A stretch of 64,000 nucleotides of DNA. Source: Actinoplanes lobatus. GTDB taxonomy: Bacteria > Actinomycetota > Actinomycetes > Mycobacteriales > Micromonosporaceae. Within the stretch, counting starts at the first letter, position 1, and each line of letters starts with the position of its first letter. The position numbers were made by a program, and so were the translations under genes. The notes under the pieces are model-generated. The model was not told the DNA's origin. It saw only the letters and a list, made by a program, of their open reading frames with translations, and did no database searches. This document shows, in pieces, positions 50,995-58,731 of the stretch. The stretch lies in the NCBI RefSeq assembly GCF_014205215.1, contig NZ_JACHNC010000001.1:7188501-7252500 (forward strand). The letters are read 5' to 3'.

Positions 50995-51735
50995 TTACGC
51001 CGTCGGCCGCGCCTGGTGCAGGATTGCGGCCAGCTCGTTCGGTCGGCTGAGCATCGGCCAATGCCAGGTCGGTAGTTCCTCGTAGCGCCACCCGTCGCCG
51101 GCCATGTGGCGGTACAGCGGCATTGCCGCGGCCATCCCCTGCGCCTGCGCGGCGGTGAAGCTCGACAGCACGCCGAGTCTGGGCAGCTTCTCCCACGCCC
51201 CGGTCAGCCGGACCGGGGCTGTGGCGGTCGCCCACGGCTGGTCGATCGACCGCTCGTGCAGCAGCGTGACGATCGAGTCATCCACGTCGGGTACGCCGGC
51301 GGCCACGTCGGCCCAGGGCGGCGGCGGCAGCCGCCATCCGTCACCGTGGTCGGCCACCAATGCCGCGTTGCGCTCGCGCTCGTCCGGCGGGGTGAACTCG
51401 ACCTGGGCCACCCCGTCGGGCAGCGGGCCGGTGTCGACATAGACCAGCTGGGCGACGCGGTCGGTGACGCGGTCGGCGGCCGCGGTGACGACGCTACCGG
51501 CGTAGCTGTGCCCGACGAGGACCACGTCGTGAAGGTCCTCGTAGCGCAGGAGGTTGACCACGTCGGTGACGTGGACATCGAGGTCGGTGTCGGGACGGGC
51601 CAGATGAGCGCGCTCCCCGAGGCCGGTCAGGCTGATCGGGTACACGTCGTGGCCGTGCCGGCGTAGTTCAGCGGCCGTCGCATGCCAGGCCCAGGCGCCG
51701 AGCCAGAACCCGGGGACCAGTACGAATGTCGTCAT
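50995..51735 (-). CDS. Alpha/beta hydrolase
   Basis: A protein of 246 residues of the esterase-like alpha/beta hydrolase fold: FVLVPGFWLGAWAWHATAAELRRHGHDVYPISLTGLGER, the nucleophile elbow VVLVGHSYAGSVV (serine about residue 80), a lid with HGDGWRLPPPPW, and the catalytic histidine in LPTWHWPMLSRPNELA. It resembles the short esterase group that includes plant methyl esterases and EstC-like bacterial enzymes. ATG 51735 lies 57 bases from the divergently transcribed WYL regulator, which probably controls it. Substrate unknown. Confidence 0.92.
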   Translation of the reverse strand: MTTFVLVPGFWLGAWAWHATAAELRRHGHDVYPISLTGLGERAHLARPDTDLDVHVTDVVNLLRYEDLHDVVLVGHSYAGSVVTAAADRVTDRVAQLVYVDTGPLPDGVAQVEFTPPDERERNAALVADHGDGWRLPPPPWADVAAGVPDVDDSIVTLLHERSIDQPWATATAPVRLTGAWEKLPRLGVLSSFTAAQAQGMAAAMPLYRHMAGDGWRYEELPTWHWPMLSRPNELAAILHQARPTA

Positions 51736-51791
51736 GCGCGGCACGCTACGGTCAATACCGGGCAGTTTCCGCCCGGATTAGGAGGACTTCT

Positions 51792-52754
51792 TTGGCCAGG
51801 CCGACAGCGCGGGTACTGGCCCTGCTGGAGATCCTCCAGTCGGGCGGCGCATTCAGCGTCGCCGACCTGGCCCGCCGGATCGGCGTCGACGAGCGCACCG
51901 TCCGCCGCTACGCGACCCACCTCCTCGACCTGGGCATCCCGGTCGATGCACGCCGTGGCCGCTACGGCGGGTACCGGCTCGCGCCCGGATACAAGTTGCC
52001 GCCGCTCATGCTCACCGACGAGGAGGCGGTCGCCATCGTCCTCGGCCTTGCCGCCGGACGCCGCGCGGGACTCGTCACAGCCGACCACACGGCCACCGAG
52101 AGCGCCACCGCCAAGCTGCGCCGGGTACTGCCAGCCGCCCTTGCCCGGCGCATCGACGCCCTACTGGCCACCATGGACGTCACCGGACCGGTCCGGCAAC
52201 AAGCCCCACCCGGCATCGAGGTGCTGCTGGTGCTCGCCGAGGCGGCCCGCCACCGACACCCGGTACAGCTGACATACACCACCTGGCATGGCCACTCCAG
52301 CGAGCGCGGCCTCGACCCGTACGGGCTGGTCTTCCACAACGGCCGCTGGTACGTCACGGGTCGCGACCACCCCAGCGGATCCGCGCGGACCTTCCGACTC
52401 GACCGCATCGGCGCCATCCGCGCCACCGACGGGGCATTCGAGGTGCCGGCCGGGTTCGATCCCACCGGACACGTCCTTGCCGGCCTGGCCTCGGTGCCCT
52501 ACGCCCACAACGTCTCGGTCCTGCTGCACACCAACCTCGCCCAGGCACGGCGGCGGATCCCTCCCTCGGTCGGCACACTCACCGAGGTCGCCAACGGGGT
52601 GCGGCTGACCACCCGAGTCGAACACCTCGACGGCGCCGCCCAGATGCTGGCCGGGCTCGGCTGGCCCTTCACCATCGAACGGCCCGCCGAACTCAAAGCC
52701 GAGGTGCGCGCCCTGGCCGCCCGCCTACTCACCCACGCAGACGCAGGCGAGTAG
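51792..52754 (+). CDS. YafY-type transcriptional regulator with HTH and WYL domain
   Basis: A regulator of 320 residues from TTG 51792, preceded by AGGAGGA. The N-terminal HTH is RVLALLEILQSGGAFSVADLARRIGVDERTVRRYATHLLDLGIPV, followed by GRYGGYRLAPGYKLPPLMLTDEEAVAI typical of YafY/DeoR-type proteins. The WYL-domain pattern appears at DPYGLVFHNGRWYVTGRDHPSGSARTFRLDRIGAI. Such proteins sense small ligands or nucleic acids. It is transcribed away from the hydrolase gene with a short shared promoter region, so it is the probable regulator of that gene. Confidence 0.92.
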   Translation: MARPTARVLALLEILQSGGAFSVADLARRIGVDERTVRRYATHLLDLGIPVDARRGRYGGYRLAPGYKLPPLMLTDEEAVAIVLGLAAGRRAGLVTADHTATESATAKLRRVLPAALARRIDALLATMDVTGPVRQQAPPGIEVLLVLAEAARHRHPVQLTYTTWHGHSSERGLDPYGLVFHNGRWYVTGRDHPSGSARTFRLDRIGAIRATDGAFEVPAGFDPTGHVLAGLASVPYAHNVSVLLHTNLAQARRRIPPSVGTLTEVANGVRLTTRVEHLDGAAQMLAGLGWPFTIERPAELKAEVRALAARLLTHADAGE

Positions 52755-53080
52755 GCCGCCACAGCGGCCCGCCGACGCTGGTAAACCGGGCAGTGTGAAA
52801 CATCCGCTCTTGGCCGCAGACAAGGCGTGGCCTGTCTCAGGCACCCGTCACCGTGCGTGAACGGTGGGGCCGGCTGTCCGCTGTCATTGAAGTTGGTTCG
52901 ATGCGAAGGCCGGCGAATACACCCAAGACTGACGGAGCCGCCGCCGCGCTGGCACCGTGCGTGGAACTGGCAGTCAAAACCCGGACATCTCAATGGGTAT
53001 GCACCGCGGCGGGGCTCACGGCGATGCAGCGGACGCCGTCAGGAGCTCTGACGACGGCGTTCACCCCCGTTGCGCCCGCG

Positions 53081-53224
53081 GTTAGCCCGCAGCAAACCGA
53101 CGTCGGCGTCCTCGCCGACGACTACGACACCTGGTGCGAGAACGCCAGCACCTGCCGGCGCAAACTCAGCGCCTACATCGCCGAGACCAAGGGCAATGCC
53201 GCGTACGGCAACAGCCAAGGCCTT
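53081..53224 (+). pseudogene. Fragment of a secreted actinobacterial protein of unknown function
   Basis: The frame reads ADDYDTWCENASTCRRKLSAYIAETKGNAAYGNSQG. This cysteine-bearing segment with YIAETKGNAAYG recalls a family of secreted actinomycete proteins whose function is not known to me. The reading frame then diverges, and a neighbouring frame (AFDVRYKT) could continue it after a frameshift. Low confidence. Confidence 0.3.
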
Positions 53225-53342
53225 CGATGTGCGATACAAGACGGCGCCGGTGGCAGCACCCGCCTGTCCATCCGTGCCGGTGCCTCGTGCGACACACCCG
53301 CTGTCCTCTGAGCCGTCCTCGGATGCGGAAAGCTCAGAGACT

Positions 53343-54116
53343 ATGCTTCGGCGCTCCTTCACCCTCGGCTCGCTGGCCGGTCTGACTGCCGCCATCGCCG
53401 GTCTGTCGCCCGACGCTCGGGCCCAGGTCAGCCGGCCGTCCGGCGGCATCGTGGACCGCGCCACGGTGCGGGAGTTGCGATCGATCGGCGCCAGCTACCG
53501 TCGTTCCTACAAGTCGTTTCCGGCTTCCAGCCTCGCCCATGTCGCCCATGACCAGGTCCAACTGGTCATCTCGCTGCGGCCGAAGGACCAACCGGCTCAT
53601 CTCCGGGATTCGCTGTTAGCGCACATGGCCGAGATGGCCGCGCTCGCCAGCGCCCTGCTGTCGCTTGACCTCGGCGACCCGGGCCAGGCCGACGCTTACA
53701 TGGATCTCGGCTACCAGATCGCGAAGGAGATCGATAGTCAGGAGCTGGCCGCGCTGATCCTGGCCGGGCGGGCCTTCCGCACCTGCTACGGCGGTGATCC
53801 CGCCGGCGGGCTGGACTACGCGCTCGCGGCCGTGGACACCGCCGAGTGCGGCGCCTCGATGCGGATGCGTGCCTGGACGAACGCGGTCGCCTCCGAGATG
53901 CATGCCTGCACGGGCGACCACCACGGCTTCCGAACGTGTTTGGAGCAGGCTCGCATCCTGCTGTCCGGCTCGATGGACGACGATCGTTGGGGCGGGATCG
54001 CCTGGTTCGATCTGTCCAAGGCCGATGCGTACGAGGGCAGCAACCTGGTCGGCTCTGTTGCGTTGAGCGATCGGGTGTCCGTGGTGGGGCCTCGCCAAGC
54101 ATTCAGGCACAGTTGA
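53343..54116 (+). pseudogene. TPR-type regulator-like protein interrupted by an IS6-family element
   Basis: From ATG 53343 the frame reads MLRRSFTLGSLAGLTAAIAG, then a helical repeat region: HVAHDQVQLVISLRPKDQPAHLRDSLLAHMAEMAALASALLSLDLGDPGQADAYMDLGYQIAKEIDSQELAALILAGRAF and RMRAWTNAVASEMHACTGDHHGFRTCLEQARILLSGSMDDDRWGGIAWFDLSKADAYEGSNLV. This matches the TPR half of actinobacterial XRE-linked regulators, similar in style to the gene at 58732-60033, but the N-terminal HTH is absent. Host sequence ends at 54050 where the insertion begins, and the rest of the frame is IS sequence. No continuation is recognisable beyond the IS. Confidence 0.7.
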
Positions 54117-54895
54117 TCGGTGAGGTCGTCAGCCCGGTCGCGTTCGTGGTCTGCGCCGTCGTCGGCGTTCTCCGGATTCCGGGTTTCCGCCGGAGGTGAT
54201 CGTGGTGGCGGTGCGCTGGTACCTGCGCTACAACCTGTCCTACCGCGACGTCGAGGAACTGCTCGCCGAGCGCGGTGTCGAGGTCGATCACGTCACGGTG
54301 TATCGATGGGTGCAGCGGTTCACGCCGTTGCTGGCTGACGCGGCCCGGTTCACCCGCCGCGCTCCGGGCGACCGCTGCTTCGTGGATGAAACATATGTCA
54401 AGGCCAACGGTGTCTGGCGGTACGTGTACCGGGCTGTCGACCAGCATGGCCAGGTCATCGACGTGCTGGTGTCAGCCCGCCGGGACGCTGCCGCGGCTCG
54501 CCGGTTCTTCACTCGCGCCCTGAAGGCGTTGAAGGTGGTGCCGGTCGAGGTGGTGACCGACGCCGCCGCCGTCTACCCGGCCGTGCTCGCCGACCTGGTC
54601 CCAGCAGCGTGGCATCACGTCGAGCAGTATGCGAACAACCCGGTCGAAGCCGATCACAGCCAGCTCAAACACCGGCTCCGGCCGATGCGCGGCTTACGGA
54701 CCGACCGGACCGCCCAGACCGTGATCGCCGGACATGCCTTCGTGCAGAACCTGCGCCGCGGACACTACGAGATCGCCACCGAAACCTCACCCCGGCTACG
54801 CCTGGCCGCCGTGTTCACCGAACTCGCCACCGCGATCTGACCACGCCACCCTGCTGAGCCGAACACGTCTCCCAATCGAACAACGCAACAGAGCC
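54051..54895 (+). mobile_element. IS6-family insertion sequence, 845 bp, with terminal inverted repeats
   Basis: The ends carry an identical 15-base inverted repeat, GGCTCTGTTGCGTTG at 54051-54065 and its complement at 54881-54895, extended imperfectly inward (GCGATCGGGTG against TCGATTGGGAG). One transposase gene fills the element. The flanking 8 bases (ACCTGGTC and CTCAAGAG) are not duplicated, so the flanks were altered after insertion or the element arrived by another route. It interrupts a TPR regulator-like gene. Confidence 0.85.
54120..54840 (+). pseudogene. IS6-family DDE transposase with an apparent N-terminal frameshift
   Basis: The main frame, from GTG 54196, encodes VRWYLRYNLSYRDVEELLAERGVEVDHVTVYRWVQRF (HTH), the DDE residues in CFVDETYVKANG, VVTDAAAVYP and NNPVEADHSQLKHRLRPMRG, and a normal C-terminus. 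The expected N-terminal GFRFPPEVI is split: SSAFSGFR is read in one frame from 54120 and FPPEVI in another, with one extra G in the GGG run near 54179-54183. Either this is a disabling frameshift or translation starts at 54196 and gives a 214-residue protein short by about 24 residues. A sequencing error at the G run is also possible. Confidence 0.75.
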
Positions 54896-55015
54896 CTCAA
54901 GAGACAACCTCTGCTCGCCGCCAGAGCCACTCGACGAATCTCCATCCCCCACCCGTACGTGCTGTAAGGGCTGTTGACCTCGGCACTCCGTTACGATGGG
55001 CCGTCTCCACGCCGA

Positions 55016-55043
55016 GGCTGCCCGTTCACGTGAACGGGCAGCC
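55016..55043. repeat. Perfect 28-bp palindrome between an IS6 element and a convergent gene end
   Basis: GGCTGCCCGTTCAC (55016-55029) is followed directly by its exact complement with no loop. It stands 28 bases past the stop codon of the minus-strand methyltransferase, so it may act as its terminator; an alternative is a protein-binding site. Confidence 0.7.
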
Positions 55044-55070
55044 AATCGACGGCACCGGCTGGGCCGTGGG

Positions 55071-55835
55071 TCATACCGCGCTCAGGTTGTGTTCGTAGAT
55101 GGATACGTGGCGGCTGCTGACAGTGGTCAACGGCCGCCAGTCCCAGCCACCGTACCGGTCGAGTAGCCGCATTCCGGCAATGCTGGCCATCAAGTCGAGT
55201 TCGGGCAGCGTGACGTAACGCATCACGGACGGCAACATGCGGCAGGTGCCGTCCGCTTTGAACGTGATCTCCTGAGAGACGACCAGCTGGGTGGTCGGGT
55301 CATGGGCCTGGATGGTCAGGTGGGCGTGCCCGTCGTCGACGTGCCGGACGATGATCTGCCTGCCATCGCCGATGACGGTGTGCGGCAGAGCCGCCTCGAT
55401 GACGAATCGGCCGCCGGCCGCCAGGACCCCCGCGATCGCGCGTAGGCACGATATCTGCCGGTCGGCGGTGCCGAGCAGGTAGAACGTGGACGCGGCGACG
55501 TAGACCAGGGGGAACGGGAACGGGGCGGGTGCCCGGAAATCGGCCATGTCCGCGATCCGGGCGTCGACCGGCAGGCCAGCGCGCCGCTGGTGCAGGATGT
55601 CGATCATCTCCGGGGAGGCGTCGATGCCGCAGACCGGGATACCGCGGGCGGCCAGCGGAAGGGCGAGTCGGCCGGAGCCGATGCCGAGTTCGAGGGCCGG
55701 GCCGTCGCCGGCGAGGTCGCACAGCGCGTCGACGGCGGGGCTGGGGTCGAGGTGGCCAGCGGAGTCGGCGTCGTAGAACGCTGCCCACCGCCTCCAGTGG
55801 TCAGCCTGCTGGTCGAAGGGCCCGGGATTTTCCAT
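55071..55835 (-). CDS. Class I SAM-dependent methyltransferase
   Basis: A protein of 254 residues. The SAM-binding motif I is ALELGIGSGRLALPLAARGI, with motif II acidic residue in VCGIDASPEMIDIL, then ARIADMADFRAP and FPLVYVAASTFYLLGTADRQISCLRAIAGVLAAGGRFVIEA. The C-terminal half is beta-rich (MLPSVMRYVTLPELDLMASIAGMRLLDRYGGWDW) and typical of small-molecule O/N/C-methyltransferases. It is divergent from an MFS exporter gene, which, with the PhyH dioxygenase further on, suggests a small-molecule tailoring role; that is inference. Confidence 0.92.
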   Translation of the reverse strand: MENPGPFDQQADHWRRWAAFYDADSAGHLDPSPAVDALCDLAGDGPALELGIGSGRLALPLAARGIPVCGIDASPEMIDILHQRRAGLPVDARIADMADFRAPAPFPFPLVYVAASTFYLLGTADRQISCLRAIAGVLAAGGRFVIEAALPHTVIGDGRQIIVRHVDDGHAHLTIQAHDPTTQLVVSQEITFKADGTCRMLPSVMRYVTLPELDLMASIAGMRLLDRYGGWDWRPLTTVSSRHVSIYEHNLSAV

Positions 55836-56001
55836 TGATCACCTTTCACGTACGCGGACGGGTGAGAGGTTCCACCGGTGGTGTGTCGGGCCCCTGCGGC
55901 CGGTCGGGAGTCGCTAGGTTGCCGCGGTGGCCCCCGCCTACGGACTCGCCCGTGGCCGGGGACCGCTTTGCCCGGTCCCGGCTCCACCGATCTTGTGAGG
56001 T

Positions 56002-57270
56002 ATGGCGCGCGTGGGTTACCTGCAGCTGCTGCGGAAACGTCCGGTGCTGGTGTTGTGGTCGTCGGCGGCGCTGAGTGTGCTCGGCGACCGGCTGTACGGG
56101 CTCGCGGTCATGTGGGTGGTGTACGAGTCGACGCAGTCGGCGAAGTGGATGGGTGTCGCCGCGGTGGTCGAGTCGATCCCGTACATCCTGATCGGCACGT
56201 TCGGCCGGGACCTGGTCGCCCGGTTCTCGACGTACCGGGCGCTCGGCTGGCTGGATGCCGGCCGGGCGGTGGCGGCGTGCGTGCTGCCGGTGCTGTGGTC
56301 GCCGGGCGGTGGCGGCCTGGCGGTGCTGCTGGCGCTCGTGTTCGTGCTCGGCACGCTGGGGGCGCTGTTCGGGCCGAATCTGGGGGCCCTGGTGCCGGAC
56401 CTGGTCGAGCCGGGCAAGGTTCGGCAGGTAATCGGGCTGTTGGACCTGACGACACGGATTGCGGCGATCGCCGGGCCCGGCGCGGTCGGATTGATCCTGC
56501 TGGCCGTGTCCGAGGTGCAGCTGTTCGCGCTGGACGGGGCCACCTTCGCGGTGTCGGCCGTGGCGATGTGGTGGCTGCACGTCCATGTCCGCCGTACTGC
56601 TCGGGTAGCCGCCGCGACCTCGCCGGCTGACACCCCTCCGCCGGTTGACGCGCCGGCGGCCGCCGCGTGGCCGGTGCTGCGCCGCCACCCGGATGTGACC
56701 CTTGGGATCGGTCTGCACGGTGTTGGGTTCTTCGTGGCTGCCGTGTCCGCGGTCGGTCTGCCCGCCCTGCTGGCGGTGCAGCTCGGCCAAGGCGCCGCCG
56801 GGTACGGGCTCGCCCTGGCGGCGGTCGGCGCGGGGGCGCTGGTCGGGAACTTGCTGGTCGGGAACCTGCGGCTGGGCCACTGGCTGACGGTGTACTGCGG
56901 GGCGTGGGCGGTCGCCGGGCTGACGCTGTTCGGGTACGGGATCGCACCGTCGATGCCGGTCGTGCTGGCGGTCGGGTTCATCGCCGGCCTGGCCACCCCG
57001 GCGGCCGCTGTCACGCTGCGAACCCGGCTGTCGGAGTTCGGCGGACCGGAGCGGCTTCGGCTGATCACCGTCGACCAGACGGTGATCCGGACCGCGGGCA
57101 CCGTCGGCATGTTGACCTTCCCGATGGCGGTCGATGCGGCGCCGGCCACCGCGTTCGCTGGGGCCGGTGTGCTGCTGCTGGGGGCTGCTGTGGCGGCTGC
57201 CGTCGTGGGACGGCGGTGGGCGGCGGTGCCGGAGCTCGCCGCCGAGCCGGTCGGGGGACGCGCGTCCTGA
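56002..57270 (+). CDS. MFS transporter, EntS/MFS_3-like exporter
   Basis: A membrane protein of 422 residues with about 12 helices. The N-terminus LRKRPVLVLWSSAALSVLGDRLYGLAVMWVVYESTQSAKWMGVAAV is the usual MFS_3 start, with LVARFSTYRALGWLDAGRAV as the cytoplasmic loop 2-3 region and LFGPNLGALVPDLV later. A longer cytoplasmic loop around residue 200 (HVHVRRTARVAAATSPADTPP) joins the two six-helix halves. It is divergent from the methyltransferase gene with about 165 bases between starts. Relatives export siderophores, macrolides and other small molecules. Confidence 0.92.
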   Translation: MARVGYLQLLRKRPVLVLWSSAALSVLGDRLYGLAVMWVVYESTQSAKWMGVAAVVESIPYILIGTFGRDLVARFSTYRALGWLDAGRAVAACVLPVLWSPGGGGLAVLLALVFVLGTLGALFGPNLGALVPDLVEPGKVRQVIGLLDLTTRIAAIAGPGAVGLILLAVSEVQLFALDGATFAVSAVAMWWLHVHVRRTARVAAATSPADTPPPVDAPAAAAWPVLRRHPDVTLGIGLHGVGFFVAAVSAVGLPALLAVQLGQGAAGYGLALAAVGAGALVGNLLVGNLRLGHWLTVYCGAWAVAGLTLFGYGIAPSMPVVLAVGFIAGLATPAAAVTLRTRLSEFGGPERLRLITVDQTVIRTAGTVGMLTFPMAVDAAPATAFAGAGVLLLGAAVAAAVVGRRWAAVPELAAEPVGGRAS

Positions 57271-57336
57271 CGTGAGACGGGTCCGCCCATCACGCACAGG
57301 GGGTGCGGGACGGGCGGATCCTGTCGGCCGGGATGC

Positions 57337-57846
57337 TCAGATCGTCGCGCCAGCCGCCAGCGCGGCGGGCGAGTCCGGGACGTCCTCGGTGGCGGTGAAC
57401 CGGGCCACGTCGGCGCACAGGAAGTGCTGGATGGTGATGGCATCCTCCGGGATGCCGATCAGCTCGTAGACCTTGCGGTGCATGCGGGAGAAGCCGGCGC
57501 CGCCGCGTTCGGTGAAGAACTCCATGTCGTACCAGGCGACGCCGAGGAATACGATGCCGCCGCCCGAGCGGGGGTCGTCCGGGTTGTCGAATTGGACGTG
57601 CGTGTCGTCCCAGTCCCACAGCATGAGGTCGTCGGGCCGGGCGCGGAGCTTGTCGTCGGAGTCCTTGATGGCGTCGACGCACCTCACCAGGGTGGCGAAG
57701 TCCGCGCACCGGTAACGGCAGTCGCTGAACGCCACGACCTTCTTGTCACCGCGGCGGGCCGGGTCGCTGCTCTCACCCGTGAGCACCTGGGTGCGGGTCC
57801 GGGGGGTGGGGCCGGACAGGATCGCTTCGAGCACGCTCTGAACCAT
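57337..57846 (-). CDS. Conserved-looking protein of unknown function, 169 residues
   Basis: I do not recognise a family. The protein has no signal peptide or membrane helix. It contains a compact alpha/beta core: KKVVAFSDCRYRCADFATLVRCVDAIKDSDD, LMLWDWDDTHVQFDNPDD, GGGIVFLGVAWYDMEFFTERGGAGFSRMHRKVYELIGIP and ITIQHFLCADVARFTA. It has five cysteine or histidine residues spread through the core. Coding character is good and it sits 26 bases downstream of the PhyH dioxygenase gene in the same orientation, so the two are probably co-transcribed. A partner or regulatory role beside that oxygenase is possible but unproven. Confidence 0.78.
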   Translation of the reverse strand: MVQSVLEAILSGPTPRTRTQVLTGESSDPARRGDKKVVAFSDCRYRCADFATLVRCVDAIKDSDDKLRARPDDLMLWDWDDTHVQFDNPDDPRSGGGIVFLGVAWYDMEFFTERGGAGFSRMHRKVYELIGIPEDAITIQHFLCADVARFTATEDVPDSPAALAAGATI

Positions 57847-57872
57847 GGTTCCTCCTTGCTCGTTGGGGCGGA

Positions 57873-58550
57873 CTACCAGCTGGGCCCGGCGATCGGGTAC
57901 AGCTGGGGTTCTTGGCCGTCGCGGCGGGTCACCGCGCCGGGGGCGACGTACCGCAGGTTCAGCCCGATGCGGGGCTGGCCGGAGGTGTTGGGCGGGCTGG
58001 AATGCAGCAGCCGCACGTCCATCAGCAGGGCCTGGCCGGCGGGTACCGGAACTACGATCGGGTCCGGGCTGCCTGGCGGCACGTCGGTGGTGAGGGCTCG
58101 GCCGTGCTGGCCGCCGTGCGGGTCCTCACGGCGGGTCGGCAGGTAACCGCGCCGGTGCGAGCCGGGGATGAGGCGGAGCGCCCCGTTGCCGGCGGTTGCC
58201 TCGGTGAGGGCCACCCACACGGTCACCGCACGGTCCGGGTCCAGTTCCATGCGGTCGCCGGCGCCGTCCTGATGCCAGGGCACCCGAAAGTCGGCGCCGG
58301 GCCACTTGGTCAGCAGGAAGCCACCTTCGAGGGCGATGTCGGCGCCAATGACGTCGGCCACCGCGTTGACGATGGCGGGCCGGCGGACCAGGGCGGCGAT
58401 CTCCGGCAGGATCAGCCAGGGCTGTCTGACGACGTCACCGTGTCCGGCGACCTGTTGGGCGATCCGGGTGGCCTCGCCGGTGTCGGCCCAGCGGATCCCC
58501 GTCAGGTAGCCGACCGAACCGAGCCCTTCCGTGTTGGTGAGCACGGTCAT
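57873..58550 (-). CDS. Phytanoyl-CoA dioxygenase (PhyH)-family Fe(II)/2-oxoglutarate oxygenase
   Basis: A protein of 225 residues. The iron site is seen as HQD in FRVPWHQDGAGDRMELDPDRAVTVWVALTEATAGNGALRLIPGSHRRG and a distal histidine in LLMDVRLLHSSPPNTSGQPRIGLNLRYV, with the arginine for 2-oxoglutarate following. These are the PhyH landmarks. ATG 58550 is supported by GGAGAGG upstream; a longer reading overlaps the divergent regulator region. Small-molecule hydroxylases and halogenases of natural-product pathways belong to this family. The divergent XRE/TPR regulator starts 182 bases away. Confidence 0.92.
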   Translation of the reverse strand: MTVLTNTEGLGSVGYLTGIRWADTGEATRIAQQVAGHGDVVRQPWLILPEIAALVRRPAIVNAVADVIGADIALEGGFLLTKWPGADFRVPWHQDGAGDRMELDPDRAVTVWVALTEATAGNGALRLIPGSHRRGYLPTRREDPHGGQHGRALTTDVPPGSPDPIVVPVPAGQALLMDVRLLHSSPPNTSGQPRIGLNLRYVAPGAVTRRDGQEPQLYPIAGPSW

Positions 58551-58731
58551 CACCTCTCCCCTGCTGCGGGGAGACGACCCCGCGCCGATCACCTATCGAT
58601 GGATTCCACTTTCGGTGGACGGCGGGCGGGATCGGAACCCCCGTGACGGGGCCCCCATGAGGGGGTGGATGTCGATCTACCAGCGGGTTTACGATGCGCC
58701 CACTCGGCACCCACCGGCTCGGAGGGGCGAT

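Noticed and set aside
54043..54903. Target-site duplication of the IS6-family element
   Set aside because: The eight bases on each side (ACCTGGTC and CTCAAGAG) do not match.
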